Positions 19,274 through 27,389 of a stretch of 64,000 nucleotides of DNA are shown here, piece after piece. Each line of letters opens with the position of its first letter. The stretch's first letter is position 1. The position numbers and the translations under genes were made by a program. Source of the DNA: JAIQGF01 sp051006995 (GTDB lineage Bacteria > Acidobacteriota > Terriglobia > Terriglobales > Acidobacteriaceae); contig JBPCSQ010000014.1 in NCBI GenBank assembly GCA_051006995.1, positions 1 to 64,000 of the forward strand, read 5' to 3'. The notes below the pieces were generated by a model. It was not told where the DNA came from. It worked only from the letters and a program-made list of their open reading frames with translations, and searched no databases.

Positions 19274-19840
19274 ATGAAAATCGGAGTTCTAGCTCTCCAG
19301 GGCGACTTCGCTGCGCACGGCCGCCGCCTCGAGCAGCTCGGCGCGCAAGTCATGCTGGTGAAAAAACCGGAGCAATTGGATGAGGTGGAAGCGTTGGTCA
19401 TCCCTGGCGGCGAATCCACTACCTTTCTCAAGCTGCTGGGCGAAGCGGGCTTCGAGAAGTTGAAGGAATTCGTCCGCTGCAAGCCGACGTTTGGCACCTG
19501 CGCCGGCGCCATCCTACTGGCCCGCGACGTCGAAAATCCGCCGCAGCCCGGCTTGGGTGCGCTCGACGTCAGCATCCGGCGCAACGCCTATGGACGCCAG
19601 CGAAACAGCTCCATCCGGCTCGGCGCATCCAAGCTCGGCCCTGAGCCCCTGGAAATGGTGTTCATCCGCGCGCCGAAGTTCGAAAAGCTTGGTTCCAAGG
19701 TTGAGGTGCTGGCCAAGGAAGGCGACGATCCCGTGCTCATCCGGCAGGGAAAGGCGATGGCCTCGACCTTCCATCCCGAGCTATCCGACGACACGCGGGT
19801 GCACCAGTACTTCCTCGACCTGGTGCGCAACGGCAGCTAG
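19274..19840 (+). CDS. pdxT: Pyridoxal 5'-phosphate synthase, glutaminase subunit PdxT
   Basis: 188 residues from ATG 19274 (MKIGVLALQGDF is the canonical PdxT start; an upstream in-frame ATG three codons earlier is less likely). Class I glutamine amidotransferase with VIPGGEST (about 42-49), the nucleophile Cys 76 in GTCAGAILLA and the His/Glu of FHPEL near residue 167. It hydrolyses glutamine and channels ammonia to PdxS. No Shine-Dalgarno is obvious, and the upstream hairpin with T-run suggests reduced expression. The end lies one base before the end of the convergent multicopper oxidase gene. Confidence 0.97.
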   Translation: MKIGVLALQGDFAAHGRRLEQLGAQVMLVKKPEQLDEVEALVIPGGESTTFLKLLGEAGFEKLKEFVRCKPTFGTCAGAILLARDVENPPQPGLGALDVSIRRNAYGRQRNSSIRLGASKLGPEPLEMVFIRAPKFEKLGSKVEVLAKEGDDPVLIRQGKAMASTFHPELSDDTRVHQYFLDLVRNGS

Positions 19841-19841
19841 T

Positions 19842-21683
19842 TCAGCGCACGTGAATCGGCAAGGTCACGGTCTGTCCTTCGGTGATTCCGGGGATCGCGG
19901 GGAAGGATCCAGTCAAGACCAGGTCCCCGACAGAACTGATTGCAGTTTCGAAGTCGTACGTCTCGCCCACGGCCACTAACTGGGTTGCTTGACCGGCAGC
20001 TTGCTGCACCGCTGGTAGTTCCATGCCGTCTTTGCCCACGGCCTTCCAGGAAACGTTCCCCACGCTCGAGCTCAGCGTGAACGCCACCGGCAGGTTCGGT
20101 CCGATATTGATCAAACGCACGTGATAGCGCTGTCCGGCTCGCCACTCGATCGCCGCCGGTTGGGCCGCTCCGTTCAGTAGCAGAGAACCCTTTTGACCGC
20201 ACGAGGCCAGAAATACCTGGTCCGCTTGGGGGTCGTATTGCCCGGGCTCGACCACTAGCAGCGGCCCATCCAGCCCGCCCTCCAGTTGCGCGATGTCGTG
20301 CCAGTGCGAGTGGTAGATGAACGTGCCGGCGCGCGGCGGTGTCATGCGCGCCACGAATTCTCCTCCCGGCTCAATCGCCGGCGTCATCCGCTTGCCCATC
20401 CCGGTGAAGTTCGGCACCCCATCGTAGTAGCTCTCCAGTTCCATGCCGTGCCAGTGAATCGAGGTCGGCTCGGTTAGGTGGTTGACCACTGTAATCTCCG
20501 TCGGCTCACCCTTGCGCAGCACGATGGGCGGCCCCTCCAGCGCCTGCGACTCCAGCATTTTGTCGCCATCGATCAACCGCAGCCTGACTTGCAATGGATT
20601 GGCTTGTTGCTGCTCGACGACCAGCGAGAGTTTTCGCGCACGCTGATAAGCCGCCGCCTTGATTTTCGGCAAGCCCTCCACTTCCAGGCGCATGACCAGC
20701 CCGATCATGCCGGCATGCTCATGTCCGCCGGATGCGGTTTCTCCTTGCAATGCGCTCAGTGAGTTAGTTGGGTCCAGGTGCGCCATCAGGTGGCAATGGA
20801 AGAGCCAGTGTCCCGGCGTCGCCGGAACCCAGGTGGTCTCCATGGTTGCGCCCGGCTGCATCAGGTGCGTCACCACCATGGGCCGCATCTCGGGTGCGTA
20901 GGCGTTGTCCTGCTGGCTGTCTCCGACGGCGTCCACGCGGTAAAACGCGCCGTGCAGATGCATGGGATGAATCGCGCCGGACGCGTTTATCCAGCGCCAG
21001 TGCGCCTCGTCTCCGATGCGGTAGCTCAGCCGCTCCGTGTAGGGCCAGGATTTGCCATTGATGACGGCAAATTCCTGCAATCCCTTCAAGTGCTCCAGGT
21101 CGCGGAACATCCGCCACAACCCAATGACGAAGACGCGGTCGGAATTCTGTTTGTCGGCGCGGTCCACCACGAACCCGCCGGACAGCTGGGAAGAGTCGCC
21201 GTCCAACCGCTGGCTCAGCCCGCCCATCGTGCGGCCCGGCGCTCCCGCCCAGTAGAGATAGGTTCCGGGCGCTCCACTCGCAAAGTCGAAAACGTGCTCT
21301 TCGCCGGGCGCCAGCGTCACCGGTTCATCCTTGCCCGGCCGCTGGTTGAGTCCGTGCACCGCCATTGGCGTGGCCAGCTTGTTGCGCACCACGGCGTGAA
21401 TCCTGATGCCTTCGGTCACCCGGATCAGCGGGCCGGGGATCGTCGGCTCTTGGCCGGCTTCCGAGAACGCGTCCACCCGGATGTGCGGGCCATTCTCGGC
21501 TTCCGGATACCAGTCGCCGTCGCGGATTTCCAAATGAACGGTCAGCACGCCGTTCTTCAGCGCACCGGCTGGATGAGTGTTGTCATGGACGACGATGCGC
21601 GGCAGGGAAGTGTCACTCGCAAAAGAGGACAACCCTACAAACGCAGCCAACAGCAAAGCCGCGGATGCAATTCTGCGGAACAT
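19842..21683 (-). CDS. Secreted multicopper oxidase, permuted motif order
   Basis: 613 residues with a signal peptide (to about residue 22). Copper motifs in order are HPMHLHG (239-245), HCHLMAH (296-302), HWHG (410-413) and HSHWH (458-462). In laccases and CueO the order is HWHG, HSH, then HPxHLHG, HCH, so the two halves are exchanged here. The N-terminal cupredoxin domain keeps the layout of a laccase domain 1 but its ligand positions read VHGL (109-112) and YLYW (142-145), that is, no copper ligands. All ten type 1/2/3 His and the HCH Cys are present, so oxidase activity is plausible. It follows the paralogous gene 21690-23609 by 6 bp. Substrate (Cu(I), phenols or others) unknown. Confidence 0.88.
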   Translation of the reverse strand: MFRRIASAALLLAAFVGLSSFASDTSLPRIVVHDNTHPAGALKNGVLTVHLEIRDGDWYPEAENGPHIRVDAFSEAGQEPTIPGPLIRVTEGIRIHAVVRNKLATPMAVHGLNQRPGKDEPVTLAPGEEHVFDFASGAPGTYLYWAGAPGRTMGGLSQRLDGDSSQLSGGFVVDRADKQNSDRVFVIGLWRMFRDLEHLKGLQEFAVINGKSWPYTERLSYRIGDEAHWRWINASGAIHPMHLHGAFYRVDAVGDSQQDNAYAPEMRPMVVTHLMQPGATMETTWVPATPGHWLFHCHLMAHLDPTNSLSALQGETASGGHEHAGMIGLVMRLEVEGLPKIKAAAYQRARKLSLVVEQQQANPLQVRLRLIDGDKMLESQALEGPPIVLRKGEPTEITVVNHLTEPTSIHWHGMELESYYDGVPNFTGMGKRMTPAIEPGGEFVARMTPPRAGTFIYHSHWHDIAQLEGGLDGPLLVVEPGQYDPQADQVFLASCGQKGSLLLNGAAQPAAIEWRAGQRYHVRLINIGPNLPVAFTLSSSVGNVSWKAVGKDGMELPAVQQAAGQATQLVAVGETYDFETAISSVGDLVLTGSFPAIPGITEGQTVTLPIHVR

Positions 21684-21689
21684 GACTAC

Positions 21690-23609
21690 CTACTTCTTGC
21701 TGACCGTCTTCACCTCGACCACTTCCATCGGCAGCACGATGTGGGAGAGGGTGAAATTTGTCTCCAGCGACAGTTTGCCCGGCTTCTGCGGCTGGAAGAC
21801 GTAGTCGTAGGTCTCACCGGCGGCAAAAGTCTGACGCGCCTCGGCCGGTTTGCGATAGAACTCCGGCAGGTCCGCGCCATCTTTGGCGAGCGGCTGCCAC
21901 AGCGTGGGCTTGCCGCCGTCCAGTAGCGAGTACTTCACCTCATCGTCACTCGGCGTGATGTTGATAAACCGGAAGCGGTACGTCTCGCCTGCGCGCAACT
22001 GGATTGGCGCCGGCTTCTGCGTGCCGTTCACCAGGAGCGCGTCGGCGAGGAAATTCGGATCGGAGCGGCTCATCAGGAACACGCGATCATGTTCCGGGTC
22101 GTACTTCTGTCCAGGCTCCAGCACGACCAGCGCACCGTAGAGCCCGGTGCAAAGCTGGCCGACATCGTGCCAGTGCGTGTGGTAGATGTAAGTTCCCGCG
22201 CGCGGCGGCGTCATGTAAGCAATGAAGGAATCGCCATCGGCGATCGGCGGAGTCACTTGGCGCGAGTCGCCGCTGTACCCGGGCACCCCGTCGTAATAGC
22301 TCTCCAGTTCAATGCCGTGCCAGTGAATGGCCGTCGGCGCCCCGAGTTTATTGACCACTGTAATCTCGGTTGGCTGACCCCGATAGAGGACGATCGTGGG
22401 GCCCAGTTCGGTCCCCGCCGCGGTCGCTGCCAATCTTCCGCCATCTTGCAGTGCCACACTGATGCACTGGCGCTTGGTTTCCGGATTTGGCGGATTCTTC
22501 GCCAAGGTCAGCGTCAAGCGTCTTTCCGGTGTTTTGGCGAGCGCCTCGGTCGTGCCCGGACGAGGCGCGACTTCCACCCCGACGATCAGCCCGGCCATCC
22601 CGCCCATCGGGTGCATCTTGTGGCCTGCATGCTCGTCCGCTACGCCGATCACTTCGGCGGCGCTGTCGGCCAACTTAGCATCGAAGTGCACGGCCAGGTG
22701 ACAGTGGAACACCCAGTTGCCGGCGTGCGTAGGCTTCCACGTGATTGCCATGGTCCGTCCGGATTGCATCAACTCCGTCACGGCGAGGCGCTGTTGAGCG
22801 CCCGTGAAAATGTCGTCCTTTTCGCCGTTTCCATCGCTGTCCACGCGGAAATGCGCGCCGTGCAGGTGCATGGGGTGGGGAATCACGCTGGCATTGATCA
22901 CGCGCCACCGCGCGGTATCGCCCAGCGTGTAATGCAGTCGCGTCGTGTTCGGCCACGACTTGCCGTTGATTACCAGGATCTCGTGAAAGCCGTGCTCGAA
23001 ATCGAAGGGCACCAGCCACGTGTACCAGGCGTTGATCACCAGCACGTGATCGTCTGCGGGCGCACCCTTCGCGTCTACGATGAAAGCGCCAGTCGTCGTC
23101 GTGTCGGTCGGGTACAAGCCGTCCATCGGAATCGGAGCAAAGCACGATACGCGGTAGAAGTACGTGCCCGGCGCTCCCGCCACGAAATCAAATTCTTTCG
23201 TCTTCTGGGGCTCGATCTTCACTGCGTCCTTGGGATCGCCGGGGCGCTGGTGCAGGCCAAAGACAAACACGTCGAAGAACTGCGTGTTCTTGAACGACAC
23301 GTGGACGCGCGTGCCCTCCGGCACCCGGATCATTGGCCCCGGCATACTCGGCGCGGCGCCTTCCTCGGTGATGGTGAGCGCCGGGATGGCGGGTGCGTCG
23401 TCGGCGTCGGGGTGCCATGCGCCCTCCCGCAGTTCCAGATGCACGGTGAGCACGCCATCCTTCAGAACTCCGGCTGACTTGACGTTGTCGTGCGTCACCA
23501 CTTTGGGCAGCTTCGAGAGATCGATCGCCGCCGGACTGGCAATGGTGAAGAAGAGAAGGGAAGCAAGGGCGATCGCGCGGACGGACCCAAGGCAACAGCG
23601 GACTTTCAT
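21690..23609 (-). CDS. Secreted multicopper oxidase, paralogue with the same permuted order
   Basis: 639 residues from ATG 23609, chosen because it opens a signal peptide and has GAGG upstream. Motifs: HPMHLHG (245-251), HCHLAVH (302-308), HWHG (429-432), HTHWH (477-481); the N-terminal domain again lacks ligands (FGLHQRPG at 117-124 and YFYRVS at 150-155). A His/Met-rich loop HAGHKMHPMGGM (328-339) follows the type 1 site and could bind extra copper. The usual axial Met after HCHxxxH is not obvious, which in this family tends to raise redox potential. The gene is divergent from miaB and in one transcription unit with the second oxidase; the pair looks like a tandem duplication. Confidence 0.88.
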   Translation of the reverse strand: MKVRCCLGSVRAIALASLLFFTIASPAAIDLSKLPKVVTHDNVKSAGVLKDGVLTVHLELREGAWHPDADDAPAIPALTITEEGAAPSMPGPMIRVPEGTRVHVSFKNTQFFDVFVFGLHQRPGDPKDAVKIEPQKTKEFDFVAGAPGTYFYRVSCFAPIPMDGLYPTDTTTTGAFIVDAKGAPADDHVLVINAWYTWLVPFDFEHGFHEILVINGKSWPNTTRLHYTLGDTARWRVINASVIPHPMHLHGAHFRVDSDGNGEKDDIFTGAQQRLAVTELMQSGRTMAITWKPTHAGNWVFHCHLAVHFDAKLADSAAEVIGVADEHAGHKMHPMGGMAGLIVGVEVAPRPGTTEALAKTPERRLTLTLAKNPPNPETKRQCISVALQDGGRLAATAAGTELGPTIVLYRGQPTEITVVNKLGAPTAIHWHGIELESYYDGVPGYSGDSRQVTPPIADGDSFIAYMTPPRAGTYIYHTHWHDVGQLCTGLYGALVVLEPGQKYDPEHDRVFLMSRSDPNFLADALLVNGTQKPAPIQLRAGETYRFRFINITPSDDEVKYSLLDGGKPTLWQPLAKDGADLPEFYRKPAEARQTFAAGETYDYVFQPQKPGKLSLETNFTLSHIVLPMEVVEVKTVSKK

Positions 23610-23739
23610 GAGAAACCTCAATCGGATCTTTTGCCACCGCCCCACGCGGCAGCCCGGCAGGAATTCTGGAACGTTATCCCGGCTGGAGAGCCGCTGTCAA
23701 CGTGCTCTTCCTGATTAAGTCTCATTTATACTCAGAGAG

Positions 23740-25068
23740 ATGTCAGTGGGTTCGGAAAAGACGTTTTACCTGGAGACCTTCGGCTGCCAGATGAACGTGC
23801 ACGACTCCGAGAAAGTCATCGGCACGCTCGTTTCCCAGGGCTATCGCCAGGTCGAGACCGTGCAGGAGGCCGACCTCGTCCTCTACAACACCTGCTCCAT
23901 CCGCGACAAGGCGGAGCAAAAGGTCTTCCATCGGCTCGCCGATTTCAAAGCTTTGCAGAAGCAGGGCAAGAAGTTCGGCGTGCTTGGCTGCGTCGCCCAG
24001 CAGGAAGGCGAAAAGATTTTCGAGCGCGCGCCGCATGTCTCTTTGGTTTGCGGCTCGGCGTCGTACCGCAACCTGCCGGAAATGCTGGTGCAGATCGAGG
24101 CAGGGAACTCCCGTGTTACCGGATTGGACGACCGCCAGACCGACCAGACCTTCGAGACCGAGTACACCGTCCGCAGCAATCCGCATCGCGGCTACATCAC
24201 CATCATCGAGGGCTGCGACAAGTTCTGCGCCTACTGCGTCGTTCCCTCCACCCGCGGCAAAGAGCGCAGCCGGACCTCCGACTCCGTTCTGGCCGAGGCG
24301 CGCCGCATGGCGGAGGATGGGTACACGGAAATCCAATTGCTCGGGCAAAACGTGAACTCTTACCGTGATCCTTCTGGAAAGAAGACGTTTGCCGACTTGC
24401 TGGCTGCCGTCGGCGAGATCGCCGGCCTGCGCCGCGTCTGGTTCACCACTTCGCACCCGCGCGACTTCGGTAAGGACATTGTGGACGCCATTGATGCCGT
24501 ACCAGCCCTCTGCAACCACGTCCATCTTCCGGTGCAGAGCGGCTCCACACGCCTGCTCGAACTGATGAAGCGCCTCTACACGCGCGAGCAGTACCTGGAG
24601 CGCATTGCCTGGATGAAGGCGGCCCGGCGGCGTATCAGCATTACCACCGACATCATCGTCGGCTTCCCGGGCGAGAGCGAGCAGGACTTCGAGGAAACCA
24701 TTTCTCTGCTCGATCAGGTGCAGTACGACGCGCTGTTTGCCTTCAAGTACTCGCCGCGGCCGAACACGCCCGCGCTCAGCTACATTGACAGCATTTCCGA
24801 GGAGCAGAAGACGCTTCGTCTGAGCCTTCTCAACCAGCGGCAAAAGGAAATTTCCTCGGCCGTCAACCGGCGCCACATCGGGGAACTGGTGGAAGCCATG
24901 GTGGAGGGCCGCAACGATGCCCGTGGCCAGTGGGTCGGGCGCACCTCCCAGCACAAGGTGCTAAACTTCACCACGTCGAACGGAACGCAGCCGCGCCTGG
25001 GTCAATATGTTCCGGTGCGGGTAACGGGAACGTTTCCGAACAGCTTATTGGGCGAAATGGTCGTCTAA
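23740..25068 (+). CDS. miaB: tRNA-2-methylthio-N6-dimethylallyladenosine synthase
   Basis: 442 residues, radical SAM methylthiotransferase that adds a methylthio group to i6A37 of tRNA. Domains in order: UPF0004 (FYLETFGCQMNVHDSEKV at residues 8-25, with further Cys in NTCSIRDKA and GCVAQ binding the auxiliary cluster), the radical SAM core with CDKFCAYC, and a C-terminal TRAM domain (from about 375, ending NSLLGEMVV). The length is standard for MiaB. TATACT at 23727-23732 lies only 8 bp before the ATG, so the transcript may have almost no leader. Divergent from the multicopper oxidases. Confidence 0.97.
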   Translation: MSVGSEKTFYLETFGCQMNVHDSEKVIGTLVSQGYRQVETVQEADLVLYNTCSIRDKAEQKVFHRLADFKALQKQGKKFGVLGCVAQQEGEKIFERAPHVSLVCGSASYRNLPEMLVQIEAGNSRVTGLDDRQTDQTFETEYTVRSNPHRGYITIIEGCDKFCAYCVVPSTRGKERSRTSDSVLAEARRMAEDGYTEIQLLGQNVNSYRDPSGKKTFADLLAAVGEIAGLRRVWFTTSHPRDFGKDIVDAIDAVPALCNHVHLPVQSGSTRLLELMKRLYTREQYLERIAWMKAARRRISITTDIIVGFPGESEQDFEETISLLDQVQYDALFAFKYSPRPNTPALSYIDSISEEQKTLRLSLLNQRQKEISSAVNRRHIGELVEAMVEGRNDARGQWVGRTSQHKVLNFTTSNGTQPRLGQYVPVRVTGTFPNSLLGEMVV

Positions 25069-25109
25069 AAAGAAGAAGCTAAGCTAAGAGCTGGGTTTCG
25101 GAGGACACG

Positions 25110-25595
25110 ATGGAAGTCGAGATGAAAATCCGGGGACTGATGATGGATCCCGTGACCAACATGCCCATCGTGATCCTGAAAGATGTGGGTGGCGACGCTG
25201 TCCTGCCCATCTGGGTCGGCATCTACGAGGCTAACGCCATCGCCCTGGAAATCGAGAAGGTCACCACGCCCCGGCCCATGACCCACGACCTGCTCAAGAA
25301 CCTGCTGATCGGCCTGGAAGCCAACGTTCGCAAGGTGGTGGTGAACGAACTCCGCGACGACACCTTCTTCGCCATCATCTGGGTGGAGCGCGACGGCCAA
25401 ATCGTCAGCATTGATTCGCGCCCCTCGGACGCGCTCGCCCTCGCCCTGCGCGTGGATTGCCCGATCTTCGTTGAGGACGAGGTGCTGAAGACCTCGCGGC
25501 TGGCTAGCGCCGTCTCCGACCGCGTATCCCAGGAAGAGCTGCGCAAGTGGCTGGAGAACCTCGGCGACGAGGACCTCGGCCGCTACAAGATGTAG
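25110..25595 (+). CDS. Bifunctional nuclease family protein (DUF151)
   Basis: 161 residues. The family signature is clear: LMMDPVTNMPIVILKD near the start, LPIWVGIYEANAIALEIE, PRPMTHDLLKNLL and SIDSRPSDALALALRVDCPIF. DUF151 proteins (bifunctional nuclease domain) are small soluble proteins, some with reported RNase and DNase activity, often next to miaB in acidobacteria and other phyla, as here (41 bp downstream). The start ATG 25110 has GGAGGACACG upstream. It is probably co-transcribed with miaB, which would link it to RNA metabolism; that link is inference. Confidence 0.9.
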   Translation: MEVEMKIRGLMMDPVTNMPIVILKDVGGDAVLPIWVGIYEANAIALEIEKVTTPRPMTHDLLKNLLIGLEANVRKVVVNELRDDTFFAIIWVERDGQIVSIDSRPSDALALALRVDCPIFVEDEVLKTSRLASAVSDRVSQEELRKWLENLGDEDLGRYKM

Positions 25596-25641
25596 CGCTC
25601 GTGCTCGGCTAGTGGGCCGGTTCGAGTACCATGGCGGTACA

Positions 25642-25689
25642 GCCGCAGAGCGGCGGTATCCGTTAGCCCACCGCGGCAGCGGTGGGTAA
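25642..25689 (-). repeat. GC-rich double palindrome, REP-like copy A
   Basis: CCCACCGC (25667-25674) pairs with GCGGTGGG (25679-25686) around GGCA; beside it GCCGC/CGGC form a second small hairpin (25642-25656). Read on the minus strand the order (CCCAnCGC palindrome, GGGCTA, short spacer, GCCGC hairpin) equals that of the copies at 35193 and 55150. Confidence 0.65.
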
Positions 25690-25747
25690 GTTGCGGCATA
25701 AGAGTCGAGCGCCAGCGGCGCGGCACCGAAGCATTTAAGACCACCCC

Positions 25748-26062
25748 ATGCCGGACCCAGCCGAACAACTCCAACGCATTTACCTCGCCGGCTTCGAAAT
25801 TCAAACCTTCGATCGTTTTCCCAAGGCCGTGGGCGTCGTCCGTGACGACTGCATCGCGCTGCTGGAGGCCACGCCCGCCGGACTGAAGATGGTTGGCACA
25901 CCCGGCTGGCGCATGGGGGAAGCGCTCGGCGTGCTGGTCGAAAAGGACGGCCGGAAGGTCTTCCAGGCCAAATCCGAGTTGGTGGACGCCACCCCGGAGC
26001 GCCTGGAGGCTCTGGGGCGCTTCCGGGCCGATCTCGACAATCTGCTGGCCTCCAAGGCCTAG
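25748..26062 (+). CDS. Conserved-looking hypothetical protein, 104 aa
   Basis: A 104-residue soluble protein with mixed alpha/beta character; no signal, no membrane helix. The middle (RDDCIALLEATPAGLKMVGT followed by PGWRMGEALGVLVEKDGRKV) looks like alternating strands, and the C-terminus is a charged helix. Good coding character with consistent third-position GC supports a real gene. No domain recognised and no strong ribosome site before ATG 25748. It lies between the REP-like repeat and a long non-coding leader of the next gene. Confidence 0.65.
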   Translation: MPDPAEQLQRIYLAGFEIQTFDRFPKAVGVVRDDCIALLEATPAGLKMVGTPGWRMGEALGVLVEKDGRKVFQAKSELVDATPERLEALGRFRADLDNLLASKA

Positions 26063-26465
26063 CAGAGCCGCATCTTTGCTGGCCCGAGTCAGCAGTTTAC
26101 ATAATATCCGTTATCGGACATTACGGATGCCGCATGTATGGGGTTGGCTAGCTCCTGCGAAGGTTGAAACCGTTGAGACGCAGCCGCCCTTTGCGGCCGG
26201 GGTGGCTTCCCCGCCCAACTCACTCCCTGACCCACACGGGGAGCCGGGAAGCCATTGCCGCTCCGGTAGGAACGTCCGAAGTGCCGCGTGCTTGCGCACG
26301 CTAAGGCGGACGTTTATCTGGCCGGAATTGAATGACTTGCTCGGTAAACAAGAATTATTCGAGAGGTAAGTCGCAGTCCATTGACGGTCGTGGGGCGCCC
26401 GCCCAATCATCCGCAGCAGTGCTGGCCGTAATTTTCCCCGGCCATGCGTTTGCCAGGAGATCGAT
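26063..26465. other. Long leader region upstream of a secreted protein gene
   Basis: About 400 bp with no credible gene. It contains an imperfect ATCCGT/ACGGAT dyad around 26105-26129, several GC-rich hairpins between 26180 and 26300, and at 26328-26386 a 59-bp stretch repeated upstream of the large secreted protein at 49870. The length and hairpin content allow a structured 5' leader; no known riboswitch could be matched with confidence. Confidence 0.45.
26328..26386 (+). promoter_or_regulatory. Shared 59-bp upstream element, copy 1
   Basis: Aligns without gaps to 49621-49679 with about 45 of 59 identical positions. Best conserved blocks are TTGAA, CTTGC, CGGTAAACAA, TCGA, GTAAG and GTCCATTGACG. 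Copy 1 ends 79 bp before the ATG of the secreted protein at 26466; copy 2 lies 190 bp before the ATG of the secreted protein at 49870. Confidence 0.6.
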
Positions 26466-27182
26466 ATGGACAATCTGAAAAAGTCTCTACTCGTCGTTAC
26501 AGTTTTGGCTGGGCTTGGCATTGCAATGAACCTCGCCGGTACAGGCAGCCAACTTCAGGCCTCCGCCGCTGCGCCGGTAACCGTGACAAATATCCCCTTG
26601 CCGGTCAGCGCCGCCCAAAGCGGCAGTTGGACCGTTAGCGTTGGCAATACACCAAACGTGAACATCGCCAACACGCCAGCCGTGACGCTGGCTCCAGGCG
26701 CCAGCGTGCGCGATGCAGACAATCCCGTGAGGCAGCCGATTGTTGGGGAGATAAATGGGACCGACGGCGCGTCGGACCAATTCAGTTGCAGCAGTACTGA
26801 TGACGGTTGCACCGTTGCGCTGTTTCAAGTACCAGCGGGCAAGGCATTTGTACTCGAATACGCGAGTATGAATGCCTGTCTGACAGTGGGCGAGGTGGCC
26901 AGCATGACAATTAACAAGACGACGGCAAACGGGTGCTCCGCGGCCGGCAGCACACAATGTTCGAGCACCAAAAAGTATTTTGCAGGTATATCGCCGGCGG
27001 CGATCGCAACGGACGCTGCCGCTTCGTGTGTCAGTTCCGGCTGGACGAGGGTCGCCCAGCCGATGCGAGTCTATTTCAGCGCGGGAGAGTGGGTGGTAGC
27101 CGAGGGCTCGCGGAACAAAGGCGAGACGGGCAGCGGCGGGTATTCGTTCGGTGTCTCAGGCTACCTGGTCGATGTCCCGTAG
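26466..27182 (+). CDS. Hypothetical secreted beta-rich protein
   Basis: 238 residues with an N-terminal signal or anchor helix (residues 8-25). The next stretch, VTVTNIPLPVSAAQ then GNTPNVNIANTPAVTLAPG, is a short Thr/Asn/Pro beta pattern like that in extracellular stalk proteins. The rest carries Cys pairs (CSSTDDGC, CLTV, GCSAAGSTQC, CVSS) that suggest disulfides, and AKAFVLEY / PMRVYFSAGEWVVAEGS strand blocks. No named domain. AGGAGATCGAT before ATG 26466 is a strong ribosome site. Located between the shared upstream element and the Ser/Thr kinase gene, so it could be surface material controlled by that kinase system (inference). Confidence 0.8.
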   Translation: MDNLKKSLLVVTVLAGLGIAMNLAGTGSQLQASAAAPVTVTNIPLPVSAAQSGSWTVSVGNTPNVNIANTPAVTLAPGASVRDADNPVRQPIVGEINGTDGASDQFSCSSTDDGCTVALFQVPAGKAFVLEYASMNACLTVGEVASMTINKTTANGCSAAGSTQCSSTKKYFAGISPAAIATDAAASCVSSGWTRVAQPMRVYFSAGEWVVAEGSRNKGETGSGGYSFGVSGYLVDVP

Positions 27183-27228
27183 CAAGCGAACACGCTCGCC
27201 TGCCGATAGGAGTGGAGAACACTGGGTG

Positions 27229-27252
27229 GAGCCGCCCTCTGGGGCGGCTTCC
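27229..27252 (+). terminator. Probable terminator after the secreted protein gene
   Basis: GCCGCCC (27231-27237) and GGGCGGC (27242-27248) form a 7-bp GC stem with a TCTG loop, about 50 bp after the stop codon. The T-run is poor (TTCC), so strength is uncertain. Confidence 0.5.
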
Positions 27253-27389
27253 CTGCCTAAGTCACGATAGGCGTAAACTTGACCCGTTCAAAACTGCCGC
27301 TCATTCCCAACTCACGAGGGCATCTCGACAACTGCGGCAGCATTGACTTCACCTCACACCCTCCCTAACATGCCTGCACGGTGAGGTGG

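Noticed and set aside
26150..26270. Possible cyclic di-GMP (GEMM-I) or cobalamin riboswitch in the leader of the secreted protein
   Set aside because: GAAACC, GACGCAGCC and CCGGTAGG resemble parts of these aptamers, but the order, spacing and core (GGGCAAACC, GCAAAGCC) do not fit. A covariance-model search would settle it.
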